Source: a virus
IMG/VR virus record: IMGVR_UViG_3300025806_000274
Coordinates: 1-21,034 of that record
DNA: 21,034 nt
Reading direction: 5' to 3' (one strand)
Shown: in pieces, positions 14,536 to 21,034 of the stretch
Layout of the letters: each line of letters starts with the position of its first letter
Position numbering within the stretch: position 1 is the stretch's first letter
Translations under genes and position numbers: made by a program
The notes under the pieces: generated by a model
What the model was told of the DNA's origin: nothing
What the model saw: the letters and a program-made list of their open reading frames with translations, nothing else
Database searches by the model: none

Positions 14536-14668
14536 CTTTCTTGACCTCGGCTAGTAGTCCTCTGTCGATTAACTTGGCGCGCGTAGTGTTTCGTATATTT
14601 TTAGGCTCATCACCTTTTTTATACTTAACACCATCAGCCGTGCACGACTTAACGAACTTCAAAATCAT
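14516..14668 (-). CDS. Small head-region protein, paralogue of the preceding gene
   Basis: A 50-residue frame starts at ATG 14668, inside the end of the 60-aa gene, and stops at 14516. It begins MILKFVKSCTADGVKYKKGD and ends KKDDVKPD. It is easily missed because it is short. It shares the C-x-x-DG-(4)-K-x-GD spacing of the 60-aa neighbour and then a (L/I)-I-x-x-(G/N)-x-(L/A)-(L/V) ending, so the two look like tandem copies. AAAAAGG precedes the ATG at short spacing. Filling an otherwise empty 113-base gap between two genes of this compact operon supports it. The function is unknown; small proteins at this place are often head-associated. Confidence 0.65.
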   Translation of the reverse strand: MILKFVKSCTADGVKYKKGDEPKNIRNTTRAKLIDRGLLAEVKKDDVKPD

Positions 14669-14831
14669 CAACCTTTTTATTCATTGGAGCTTTTACTTTC
14701 TTTGGCTTATCTTTTGCAATAACCGCTTTATTCATTCCAATCAAAAGATTACCGCTTTTTGTTTCTACAATGTCGCCAACTTTGCAAGCATTACCGTCTA
14801 CATAGCAGCCGACCAATATTTCTACTTTCAT
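14649..14831 (-). CDS. Small head-region protein downstream of capsid
   Basis: The 60-residue protein begins MKVEILVGCYVDGNACKVGD and has a lysine-rich tail (KDKPKKVKAP, NKKVDD). The core (K-(V/I)-x-x-L-x-x-C-x-x-DG, then KVGDIVE and a hydrophobic IGMNKAVI) resembles small SH3-like or winged proteins located after the capsid gene in many phages; I cannot name the family. An in-frame ATG at 14849 is rejected because it falls within the loop of the hairpin at 14839-14862. No strong ribosome site precedes either start. Confidence 0.65.
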   Translation of the reverse strand: MKVEILVGCYVDGNACKVGDIVETKSGNLLIGMNKAVIAKDKPKKVKAPMNKKVDDFEVR

Positions 14832-14838
14832 AATAAAT

Positions 14839-14862
14839 TTAGCCCCCATTACTGAGGGCTAA
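14839..14862. terminator. Hairpin after the capsid gene (possible attenuator)
   Basis: TTAGCCC (14839-14845) and GGGCTAA (14856-14862) form a perfect 7-bp inverted repeat with a 10-base loop. It begins 8 bases past the capsid stop, read on the minus strand. On that strand the downstream sequence is AAATTTATT, not a clean U-tract; on the plus strand CCTTTTT follows, which is terminator-like, but no plus-strand gene ends here. Likely roles are partial termination, RNA processing or capsid mRNA stabilisation. Seen directly; function is inference. Confidence 0.5.
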
Positions 14863-14870
14863 CCTTTTTC

Positions 14871-16703
14871 TTATGCCGCGTTATGGAAAGAGAATTTAGC
14901 AGGTTGTCTAATAGCTAAATCACACGTTTTAAATACTACATAACGTGTCTTACCTTTCAATGAATGCGTGTAAGGGTCAACATTTAACTCAATACCGCCC
15001 CACTCGCCAACTAAGACTTGAGAGAAGTCACCCAAAACGAAGTCATTAGCCGCTAGCTGAGAACTTGTTAAAAAGTTACGCCCAAGAATGTCAGAGCCGG
15101 TAGAGATAAAGTTACCTTCAACGCCAGAACCCTGCTTAGGCGTACTCATCATTGAATTCCAAAATGCAGGTGAACCAATATAGGTAAGGTCGCCCGCACC
15201 GTTAGCCGCCAACAAGGTAGCCATTTGGGTTAGCATTTCTGCGTATGTAGGAGCCGTGGCACTTGCAAATGTAGGGTCATCCACACCAGTTGCACCATCA
15301 ATACCCTGTGGAACGCCAGACGCACCGCCACCGTAGTAGATAGCAGAGTCAAGACCCAAAGCAATAGCTTGAAATAAATCATTTCTAACCAAACCCTCAA
15401 TAGCCGGTGTAGACTGCTGAGTTAATCGGCGTGAAACCTCAGTGTAAGCTGCTAAATCTTTAGGGGTTAGCGATATTGTATCGAATTGTGGCTCGCTCTC
15501 TGTCGCGTCCCCATCTTCTGCACTAATCCATGTCGATGCTGAGCCGCTAGTTTGACGCGGAATGTCTACATTACCAACAAGGCCCGGCAACATAACTGCG
15601 CCAGCTTGCAAAGCAACCATATTGTTACGCAATACGTCGATATAACTACCCGATAGCAAGTTAGTCCCAACTAACTCGGCACCATCTGTGGCCGTTCCCG
15701 CTGTCAAATCACGCTCAAAAACATTTGAGGGAATATAAGCGCCGCGAGCGTTAAAGCCGCTTGGCATTTGTGACTCAGCATCTGCGCAAACTTCAAGCTC
15801 TAAACCGGCGCGTTTTTGTGCAGCACGATCATTAGGGTTTGACATTGCGTCCATTAAGCGAATAAACGAAAAGCTTGATTGCTCTTTTTTGCTTAAATCG
15901 ACATTTGCTTCGACGGTTTGGTTTTCACGGGCTTTAGAGTTGCGATCACCGACTAGCTTTAGTGCTTTTTGGCAAGTTTCCTCGATGCTCATACCTTCGC
16001 TTACAGCCTGTCGACTCAATTCCGGCAAATCGTGAGTATCACACAATGATTTGATAGAATCCATGCGTTTAGATTCTTCGGTGCGAATGCGGGTTTTTTC
16101 TGCTTTCTCGTCGAATACAGGCACTTCTGTTTTAATTTCTTCTGTCATTTTCTTTTCCTCAATAATAGGTTTTTCAGCTTCAACTATTGCTTCAACTGGC
16201 TCTAAATTCATTTCACGACCAACACCCACACTGGAGTCTGCCGGTATAGATACAACAGAAATTTCGTAAGGCTCCCAATCTGTCACTTTAACTTCATCCG
16301 GCAAACCTGCTCGCTCAGTTACGTCATATTTGTGTATTTTATAACCCACTGATACAAGTTGACGAATTCCGTCGAGAACATCTTGAAAGATTTCTTGACC
16401 TCTATTGCTTTTACTAAAGCGGATAACAGCTCTCGCAACGCGATCACTATCGACTCTAGCACTCTCTACAACACCAATTTGATCATTGGTATCATGATTG
16501 ACCAGCACCGCGCCGCCGCTTAACAAGCGATCAAGTCTCAGACTTTGCGGATTATGATCTAAAATTTCCATTCCAAAAAAGCGCTCGTAAGGCTCCTCGC
16601 TTGAAAAAGCCAGCTCAACCGTTCGCGCCTCCTCGTCAATTGCACGCTTTTCTAAAGCGAATGAACGGTCATATTTCTGGCTTACTATGCCTTTTTTACT
16701 CAT
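14871..16703 (-). CDS. Prohead protease-major capsid fusion (HK97-like)
   Basis: The 610-residue protein has two parts. Residues 1-165 form an HK97-type prohead protease: VNHDTNDQIGVV with His70, and RQLVSVGYKI with Ser118, plus EPYEISVVSIPAD (Glu147 possibly third). Residues 166-280 are charged and helical, like a scaffold or delta domain. Residues 300-610 are an HK97-fold capsid: GAYIPSNVFERDLTAGT, NVDIPRQTSGSASTWISAED, FDTISLTPKDLAAYTEVS and KTRYVVFKTCDLAIRQPAKF. A separate protease and capsid are more usual. An internal ribosome site before Met186 could yield a 425-residue scaffold-plus-capsid form. It overlaps the portal gene by 8 bases. The protease would cut the linker to release mature capsid; the exact site is not visible. 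Confidence 0.9.
   Translation of the reverse strand: MSKKGIVSQKYDRSFALEKRAIDEEARTVELAFSSEEPYERFFGMEILDHNPQSLRLDRLLSGGAVLVNHDTNDQIGVVESARVDSDRVARAVIRFSKSNRGQEIFQDVLDGIRQLVSVGYKIHKYDVTERAGLPDEVKVTDWEPYEISVVSIPADSSVGVGREMNLEPVEAIVEAEKPIIEEKKMTEEIKTEVPVFDEKAEKTRIRTEESKRMDSIKSLCDTHDLPELSRQAVSEGMSIEETCQKALKLVGDRNSKARENQTVEANVDLSKKEQSSFSFIRLMDAMSNPNDRAAQKRAGLELEVCADAESQMPSGFNARGAYIPSNVFERDLTAGTATDGAELVGTNLLSGSYIDVLRNNMVALQAGAVMLPGLVGNVDIPRQTSGSASTWISAEDGDATESEPQFDTISLTPKDLAAYTEVSRRLTQQSTPAIEGLVRNDLFQAIALGLDSAIYYGGGASGVPQGIDGATGVDDPTFASATAPTYAEMLTQMATLLAANGAGDLTYIGSPAFWNSMMSTPKQGSGVEGNFISTGSDILGRNFLTSSQLAANDFVLGDFSQVLVGEWGGIELNVDPYTHSLKGKTRYVVFKTCDLAIRQPAKFSFHNAA
16146..16160 (-). promoter_or_regulatory. 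Internal ribosome binding site in the capsid gene
   Basis: Within the protease-capsid gene the coding strand reads GAGGAAAAGAAAATG. AGGA (16159-16156) stands 7 bases before an in-frame ATG (16148-16146) that encodes Met186. The position is exactly at the junction of protease and scaffold-like region. Start there gives a 425-residue product, a normal size for an HK97-type capsid with delta domain. The site could also be chance from Glu-Lys codons. Confidence 0.45.
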
Positions 16704-18132
16704 CAGTAACGCCCTCTTTAGGCTTTTCTTCGGTTTTGTTAATACCCATACTTTGCATTATTTCTTGCTCTTTCGCAATCTCTGCCCAAACAGACTCAGG
16801 GTCATCACCCTGCTCTCTCATTATCTGAGTCCGTGACTTTAATCGCTCATCTATAAACATTTGATTAGCTTTCATATCCTTGAGCGGGTCAACCCACCCC
16901 CATCGTCTAGCCTGAAAGCTTGCGACCTTATATTTTTCTAGCGGCTCAGATATTGGCGAGCCACCATTTAATAAAATTTGACCGCTAATGTAGGCCATGC
17001 CAAGCCACTCATTAAACACAGGGCGAACAAAAGAGCGTATAAGCCAGTTTTGATAAAACTTAAACAGCTCCCTATCTTCAAGAACGCCCGCCCTTATAGA
17101 TGAGTAGTTTACACCTTCGAGGTCATTAGATAAAGAATGATAAGAGATGCCCAACCCCGAAGCGATTGAACGTAAATTGGTTTTGATAAAAGCATCGAAC
17201 ATTTGATGAGGGTAACTAGGATTGTGGCTCTGTAATTCCCTGTCACCAATATCTAATATCTCGCCCGCATCAACATTTTCCAGCGTCCCCGCCGTACCTT
17301 CCTCGCTACCAGTATACTGATCTGAGCCTTTGGACGATAATACGGCAAACGTATTTGCAGAGGCGCGAGCGTTAACTATTGCGCCTTCCTGATACTTTTC
17401 TAAGTGCTTAGTAGCTTCTAGGGCCGCATGAGTCCACGGAATACCCCTTGACTGGTCTGGGAATTTAGGTACAAAGCAGTGGATAATATTCGAGGCTTTA
17501 ATTGAGTAACTTCTACCAGAACTATAATCACCATTATGATTTTTTTCTCTAAACCAATACCGGACAATGTCGCCGCTATTATTGTACTCAATACCCAATC
17601 TAATCTCGCCGCCCTTAACTACGGTATGCTTATCTGTATCAAGCAATTCAGCGTCAATAGACTTTAACTGAAACCCGTATTTGCCCGTATAGCGTTTTTC
17701 AAAAATGAATTCTCCATCAGTGGCAGCGCACGATATAGCCATTTGCTGAAATTCAACAAAAGAGGCGCGCTTATTAACGTCACAATTAAAGTTGCACCAA
17801 TCCTTCCACGCACGCTCAACAGCATCATTAGACCGCTTATCTGGCTTGCCCGCTGAATTAGATTTCTGCGCAGATACCGCTACACCTTCCGGCCCAACAA
17901 TGTTTGACTTTATAACATCAATAAAGCGATTTCCGTATGGGTTCTTTCTTACTAAAGCCCTAGATCTAGCCCTTAAATTTACCAAATCCTGTTTTAAATA
18001 GTAATCTATCGAATGCGACGACGACTCCCATCCACTTAAAACGCGGGGAGTTATTGAGCTAAAAAATCCGCTTTTCTGCATGATATGGCTTGCTGGCGTA
18101 TTCTTTTTCTTAAATCGATCAAATAAACCCAT
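16696..18132 (-). CDS. Portal protein (lambda gpB family)
   Basis: The 478-residue protein shows the lambda-type portal pattern. LVNLRARSRALVRKNPYGNR (50-69) is followed by DVIKSNIVGPEGV, an alternation characteristic of the family. SFVEFQQMAISCAATDGEFI and the FPDQSRGIPWTHAALEATKH block (about 235-254) are conserved core segments. VNYSSIRAGVLEDRELFKFY matches the stem/crown region NYSS-R. Portals form the 12-subunit ring for DNA packaging and tail joining. It starts 2 bases after the gpW-like gene and overlaps the capsid gene by 8. No ClpP-like protease is fused here, unlike lambda where C follows B; the protease lies in the next gene. Confidence 0.93.
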   Translation of the reverse strand: MGLFDRFKKKNTPASHIMQKSGFFSSITPRVLSGWESSSHSIDYYLKQDLVNLRARSRALVRKNPYGNRFIDVIKSNIVGPEGVAVSAQKSNSAGKPDKRSNDAVERAWKDWCNFNCDVNKRASFVEFQQMAISCAATDGEFIFEKRYTGKYGFQLKSIDAELLDTDKHTVVKGGEIRLGIEYNNSGDIVRYWFREKNHNGDYSSGRSYSIKASNIIHCFVPKFPDQSRGIPWTHAALEATKHLEKYQEGAIVNARASANTFAVLSSKGSDQYTGSEEGTAGTLENVDAGEILDIGDRELQSHNPSYPHQMFDAFIKTNLRSIASGLGISYHSLSNDLEGVNYSSIRAGVLEDRELFKFYQNWLIRSFVRPVFNEWLGMAYISGQILLNGGSPISEPLEKYKVASFQARRWGWVDPLKDMKANQMFIDERLKSRTQIMREQGDDPESVWAEIAKEQEIMQSMGINKTEEKPKEGVTDE

Positions 18133-18134
18133 GC

Positions 18135-18725
18135 TTAAGCGCCCATCTTAATTTGTACGCGGTCATTAGTGGCTATACCCTGCTTACGCTTTATGGCTTT
18201 CAACTCTTCTTTCCAAAGCTGCTCATACTCATTTTTCAGCATCATTAACTCTGTTATGCTTCGACGACTTAAAGACCTGCCAGCTATAGAATACGATTCC
18301 TGCTCTTTGGTTGCCGTCTTTTCAATAGTGGCATTAATGGCTTGAAGCACTTTATAATTGTGTGAGCGAGAGTCGCCAGTCAAAGCGGTTAAATCATAAC
18401 CGAAATTTGTAAAGCCCTCACCTATAACAACCTCCTCAGAGTCCAAATCTCTTATGATGATAGAGTTCCAGAGGTATAGTCCGTTTGAATAATTTGATGT
18501 GGTGGATTGACTAACCTCTACAATATGAGCCGCACCGGTCTTGGCTGCGGTTATAGATATTGGTGTCTGTGTAGACTCTTGAAGTGAAAAAACAAATCTC
18601 AGCGTGTACAAAGATGTTGGGTAAACTTCTGTAATGCCTGTGTTTTTCCATGCCCACCTAGAGCCAATAGTTAAATCATCGGGCACGGTTTCGGGATAAT
18701 TTGCAGAATCAAACTTATTAATCAT
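18135..18725 (-). CDS. Beta-domain protein with gpW-like C-terminus
   Basis: This 196-residue protein lies between large terminase and portal, where lambda has gpW. Residues 1-110 are beta-rich (GSRWAWKNTGITEVYP, SLYTLRFVFSLQ, GLYLWNSIIIRD). The C-terminal 85 residues contain DSRSHNYKVLQAINATIEKT and SYSIAGRSLSRRSITELMML followed by a basic tail. GR-x-(V/L)-x-x-x-S-(V/I)-(S/T)-(D/E)-L resembles lambda gpW, which plugs the packaged head. ATG 18725 overlaps the terminase TGA (ATGA); the in-frame TTG at 18740 is less likely. A gpW-like module with an added beta domain is my reading; function is inferred from position. Confidence 0.65.
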   Translation of the reverse strand: MINKFDSANYPETVPDDLTIGSRWAWKNTGITEVYPTSLYTLRFVFSLQESTQTPISITAAKTGAAHIVEVSQSTTSNYSNGLYLWNSIIIRDLDSEEVVIGEGFTNFGYDLTALTGDSRSHNYKVLQAINATIEKTATKEQESYSIAGRSLSRRSITELMMLKNEYEQLWKEELKAIKRKQGIATNDRVQIKMGA

Positions 18726-20536
18726 ATATCTGTCGCCCAATTCCTGCGCTTTCTAACTGGCTTAGGTCGCCTAATGGTTGAGGCTTGCTCAATAACAGGC
18801 TGTTCTTTTGGCTGCCTTCTTTGACTTATCGCGCCAATGTCAGGCTCCAACACTGCGTATGCCCCGTAATTATACACGTGCAAGTCGCAAATTTCATTCC
18901 TTTCTCTTTTTGATACCCACTTGAAGCGCTTAACGCCTTTTGTAAATTCAGACTTTCTAAACTCTGCCGTCAATTGTTTAAAATATTCCTCGTCACAAGT
19001 ATGAGGGAAATGTATGTAACCTTGCCCATAATCGTCATTATTAAGCCATGATAGCAGTATCGTATCCTTAGCAGTATCAGTACCAATAGAATACAATTGC
19101 ACCCTCTGCCTTCCTGCCTGAACTGGCTTTGATGCTACAGGCGCATAATAATTTGATGACCCTTTGATTGCAAATACTCGCCGCCCCTGTCTAGGCTTGC
19201 AAAAATTATAAACATGATCCGTATTAAATCCAGAGTCAACAAGCGTACACGCTATTTTAAGCTGGTGCTGTCCGCACTGATAAGGTTTTAATAGCCATTC
19301 ATCTAGCTCACGCCAAACATCTCTCGCGGCTGTATCACCCCAAAATATCTTATGCTCTATAACCCACTGCTCAAACTCTTCACCCCATCCATACGATAAA
19401 GCCTCTAACCTGTCCTTTTGAACATCAACTCCCGCCGTTATTAACAGTATATCATCTGGCAAAGAATCCGAATCATAGCTCTCGACGCGGTTTAAAAGTT
19501 TTTCGTGATCGACCTCATCCCCTTTCTCCTCCCACACTTCGCCCAACGCCGTATTAGTCCACGTCTTTAGTGTTTCGGGGTTATCCTTCATTTCTAGGAA
19601 GTCCTTTACGACCTCCCGCCATTTGCGCCAAGGCGAATATAACTCTGAAATATGAAACCCTGCTCTACCATTAAACTCACCCTCAGCTATCCACTCCCCC
19701 TTGAGCAGCATCCCTATTTTTTCAGCCTCATCGATAACGCACCCATTCACACAAGCATAGTAAGTATCTTTTATGTTTTCCTTGTCAAATATAACATTTG
19801 CCCACGTTAGTTTTTGCAGTTGATCACAATGCGGACAGGGTACGTTAAAAAAGCGTTTGTCAGATAATTGAAATTCAGTATCGATTCTCGACGCGCCTTT
19901 AATTGTAGGCGTAGAGGTTAGTATAATTTTCTTATTCCAGAACGTGTTTGTTCTTTTTCTTGCCAAGCTTACGGGATCGCCCTCTGTGCCAGCGCTTACC
20001 GGATACCTGTCAACCTCATCAGCGAGAACTATCCTTATCGGTCTTGACGCTAAAGAAGCTGGCGAATTTGCACCCGCCATTGTTATATGGCCACCCTCAA
20101 ACGTCTTGTGAAGCATGGTGTTACCAGAATTGCGGCTCTTGGCATCTTTAATTCTGCCTTTAAGCGCCGGGGTATCTCTAAGCATTGGAGCCAACCTATC
20201 CTTAGACCACGTTTGCGCCATTTCAAGCGTTGGCTGTAATAGCAAAATAGGACAGGGCTCATGATCTACATAAAAACCAACAACGTTATTTAGTAGCTCC
20301 GTCTTTCCAACCTGCGCCGAGGACATAATAACAACGGTCTCGACACTGGTATCGTTGACGGCATCCATCATGCCTCGCTGATATGGTGCTCGGTCGGTTT
20401 TCCACTGGCCCGGCTCTGCCGAACTTTCAGGAGATAACTTTCTTTTTTCGTCTGCCCACTCGCTTACCGTGAAATTAGGTGGCGGTGTCAGAGTCCGACG
20501 CAATGCGTCCGTGAGTGCCGCTAAGTAATTCGCCAT
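18722..20536 (-). CDS. Terminase large subunit (GpA family)
   Basis: The 604-residue protein has the domains of lambda gpA. TVSEWADEKRKLSPESSAEP (23-42) leads into the ATPase: Walker A-like SSAQVGKTE (72-80), Walker B RIVLADEVD (168-176) and coupling motif ILTSTPT (205-211). A zinc ribbon with CPHC (Cys234, 237) and CVNGC (Cys262, 266) follows. The RNase H-like nuclease shows Asp371 (TAGVDVQKD), Asp434 (TLVDSGFNTD) and Asp551 (EICDLHVYN) as likely metal ligands. It cuts and translocates DNA into the prohead. The GpA class suggests cos-type packaging, but no cos site was identified. Its start lies 62 bases inside the small terminase gene with no clear ribosome site, so it is probably coupled. 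Confidence 0.95.
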   Translation of the reverse strand: MANYLAALTDALRRTLTPPPNFTVSEWADEKRKLSPESSAEPGQWKTDRAPYQRGMMDAVNDTSVETVVIMSSAQVGKTELLNNVVGFYVDHEPCPILLLQPTLEMAQTWSKDRLAPMLRDTPALKGRIKDAKSRNSGNTMLHKTFEGGHITMAGANSPASLASRPIRIVLADEVDRYPVSAGTEGDPVSLARKRTNTFWNKKIILTSTPTIKGASRIDTEFQLSDKRFFNVPCPHCDQLQKLTWANVIFDKENIKDTYYACVNGCVIDEAEKIGMLLKGEWIAEGEFNGRAGFHISELYSPWRKWREVVKDFLEMKDNPETLKTWTNTALGEVWEEKGDEVDHEKLLNRVESYDSDSLPDDILLITAGVDVQKDRLEALSYGWGEEFEQWVIEHKIFWGDTAARDVWRELDEWLLKPYQCGQHQLKIACTLVDSGFNTDHVYNFCKPRQGRRVFAIKGSSNYYAPVASKPVQAGRQRVQLYSIGTDTAKDTILLSWLNNDDYGQGYIHFPHTCDEEYFKQLTAEFRKSEFTKGVKRFKWVSKRERNEICDLHVYNYGAYAVLEPDIGAISQRRQPKEQPVIEQASTIRRPKPVRKRRNWATDI

Positions 20537-20981
20537 CTGCTAAGTCTATCAAAGCCTCGTCTATTTCTTTTATTAAAATATCAAGCACGTCCTGATACTC
20601 AGTGGCCGCCTGTAATTTATGAGCGACCTTATGCGGAAGTCCCCGCATCTTGTTTTTTAAATTATTACCAACGGTTGCCCACTTCTCAGAGACATAACCT
20701 ATTCTTACCATATCCCCCCTTAATTCCTGCTCCTCTAATTCTGTCTTGTTCGCTTGATGGTGTGCGAGTCTTGCCCTTTCCTCTGTCAGCTCATAAACCC
20801 CACCACCACCGCGTCCACTTGCTTGCTCCCTCATCCTAGAGCAGTACTGTAAAACCCATTGGCCTAGGTCAGCGTCTGGCGTTAAGTACTGTTTGTGCGA
20901 CTTACTAACCCCCTCCTGAGTAATTCCCACAACACGAGCTAGCCCCGCCTGCGTTCCTTTCTTGTTTAAATCATCTCGCAT
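20475..20981 (-). CDS. Terminase small subunit (Nu1-like)
   Basis: The 168-residue protein has an N-terminal winged HTH (GTQAGLARVVGITQEGVSKS) for DNA recognition and a Nu1-type helical middle (ELTEERARLAHHQANKTELE), followed by RIGYVSEKWATVGNNLKNKM and a helical C-terminus for the large subunit. The short spacer GRGGGG at about 56-61 separates HTH and helices. ATG 20981 is chosen over an upstream GTG at 21026 because AGAGGGG precedes it by 6 bases. It is the first gene of the late operon; 53 bases to the window edge hold no recognised promoter. It overlaps the large subunit gene by 62 bases. Confidence 0.88.
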   Translation of the reverse strand: MRDDLNKKGTQAGLARVVGITQEGVSKSHKQYLTPDADLGQWVLQYCSRMREQASGRGGGGVYELTEERARLAHHQANKTELEEQELRGDMVRIGYVSEKWATVGNNLKNKMRGLPHKVAHKLQAATEYQDVLDILIKEIDEALIDLADGELLSGTHGRIASDSDTAT

Positions 20982-21034
20982 GATAACCCCTCTTAAACCT
21001 CTGACGCTAAAAAAATAACGCGGCACGAAACACC

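Noticed and set aside
14541-14855. 104-codon plus-strand frame opposite the two small head-region genes
   Set aside because: Phe/Ile/Ser-rich antisense translation; the minus-strand frames here show repeat motifs and fit the operon.
20982-21034. cos site or late promoter upstream of the small terminase
   Set aside because: Only 53 bases are visible and no cos-like repeats or clear -35/-10 pair can be supported.

Overview
This window is part of a lambda-like siphovirus genome, either a free phage or a prophage; no flanking host gene is visible. The right-hand 17 kb (about 4140-20980, minus strand) is a nearly gapless late operon. Read in transcription order from the right it runs: Nu1-type small terminase, GpA-type large terminase, a gpW-like protein, lambda-family portal, a prohead protease/major capsid fusion, two small related head-region proteins, an FII-like head-tail connector, tail terminator, tail tube, tail chaperone with a programmed -1 frameshift, tape measure, two paralogous tail-tip proteins, a DUF1833 protein, an NlpC/P60-like peptidase, a J-like tip/host-specificity protein and a tailspike. 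The GpA-type terminase, gpW/FII-like joining proteins and long-tail genes point to a phage of a Gram-negative bacterium. AT-rich composition and an ectoine-synthase-like domain make a marine or salt-adapted gammaproteobacterial host plausible, but that is inference.

The left-hand 4.1 kb is on the plus strand and converges on the late operon with only 22 bases between the stops. It starts with the tail end of a helix-turn-helix protein (2-133), then a short non-coding stretch with a possible promoter and a perfect 7-bp inverted repeat, followed by a tight cluster of overlapping genes. This cluster is the most unusual part of the window. It holds an IbrA-like PP-loop (PAPS-reductase-like, DUF3440) protein; a protein in which a complete ectoine-synthase-like cupin is fused to an IbrB/ParB-like domain; a 136-aa protein of unknown function; and a 73-aa protein that repeats the C-terminal tail of the IbrA-like protein. 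The cupin keeps the residues I recall as the metal and substrate ligands of EctC. I know of no described system with this composition. IbrA/IbrB are known as activators of prophage eib genes in E. coli, but their biochemistry is unclear, so a function here is open: regulation, nucleic-acid or nucleotide modification, or host metabolism during infection.

Downstream on the plus strand are a 57-aa ribbon-helix-helix protein, a 121-aa protein whose C-terminus resembles phage replication/primosome helical motifs, a 68-aa unknown, and an 86-aa sigma-region-4-like HTH protein that ends the plus-strand cluster and could be a late regulator.

Expression devices visible in the late operon include an A AAA AAC slippery heptamer that extends the 109-aa chaperone to 154 aa, an internal ribosome binding site within the protease-capsid fusion that could release a 425-aa capsid protein, a hairpin directly after the capsid gene, and many 1-60 bp gene overlaps that suggest translational coupling. 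No integrase, lysis gene, tRNA, CRISPR array or insertion sequence was found in the window.
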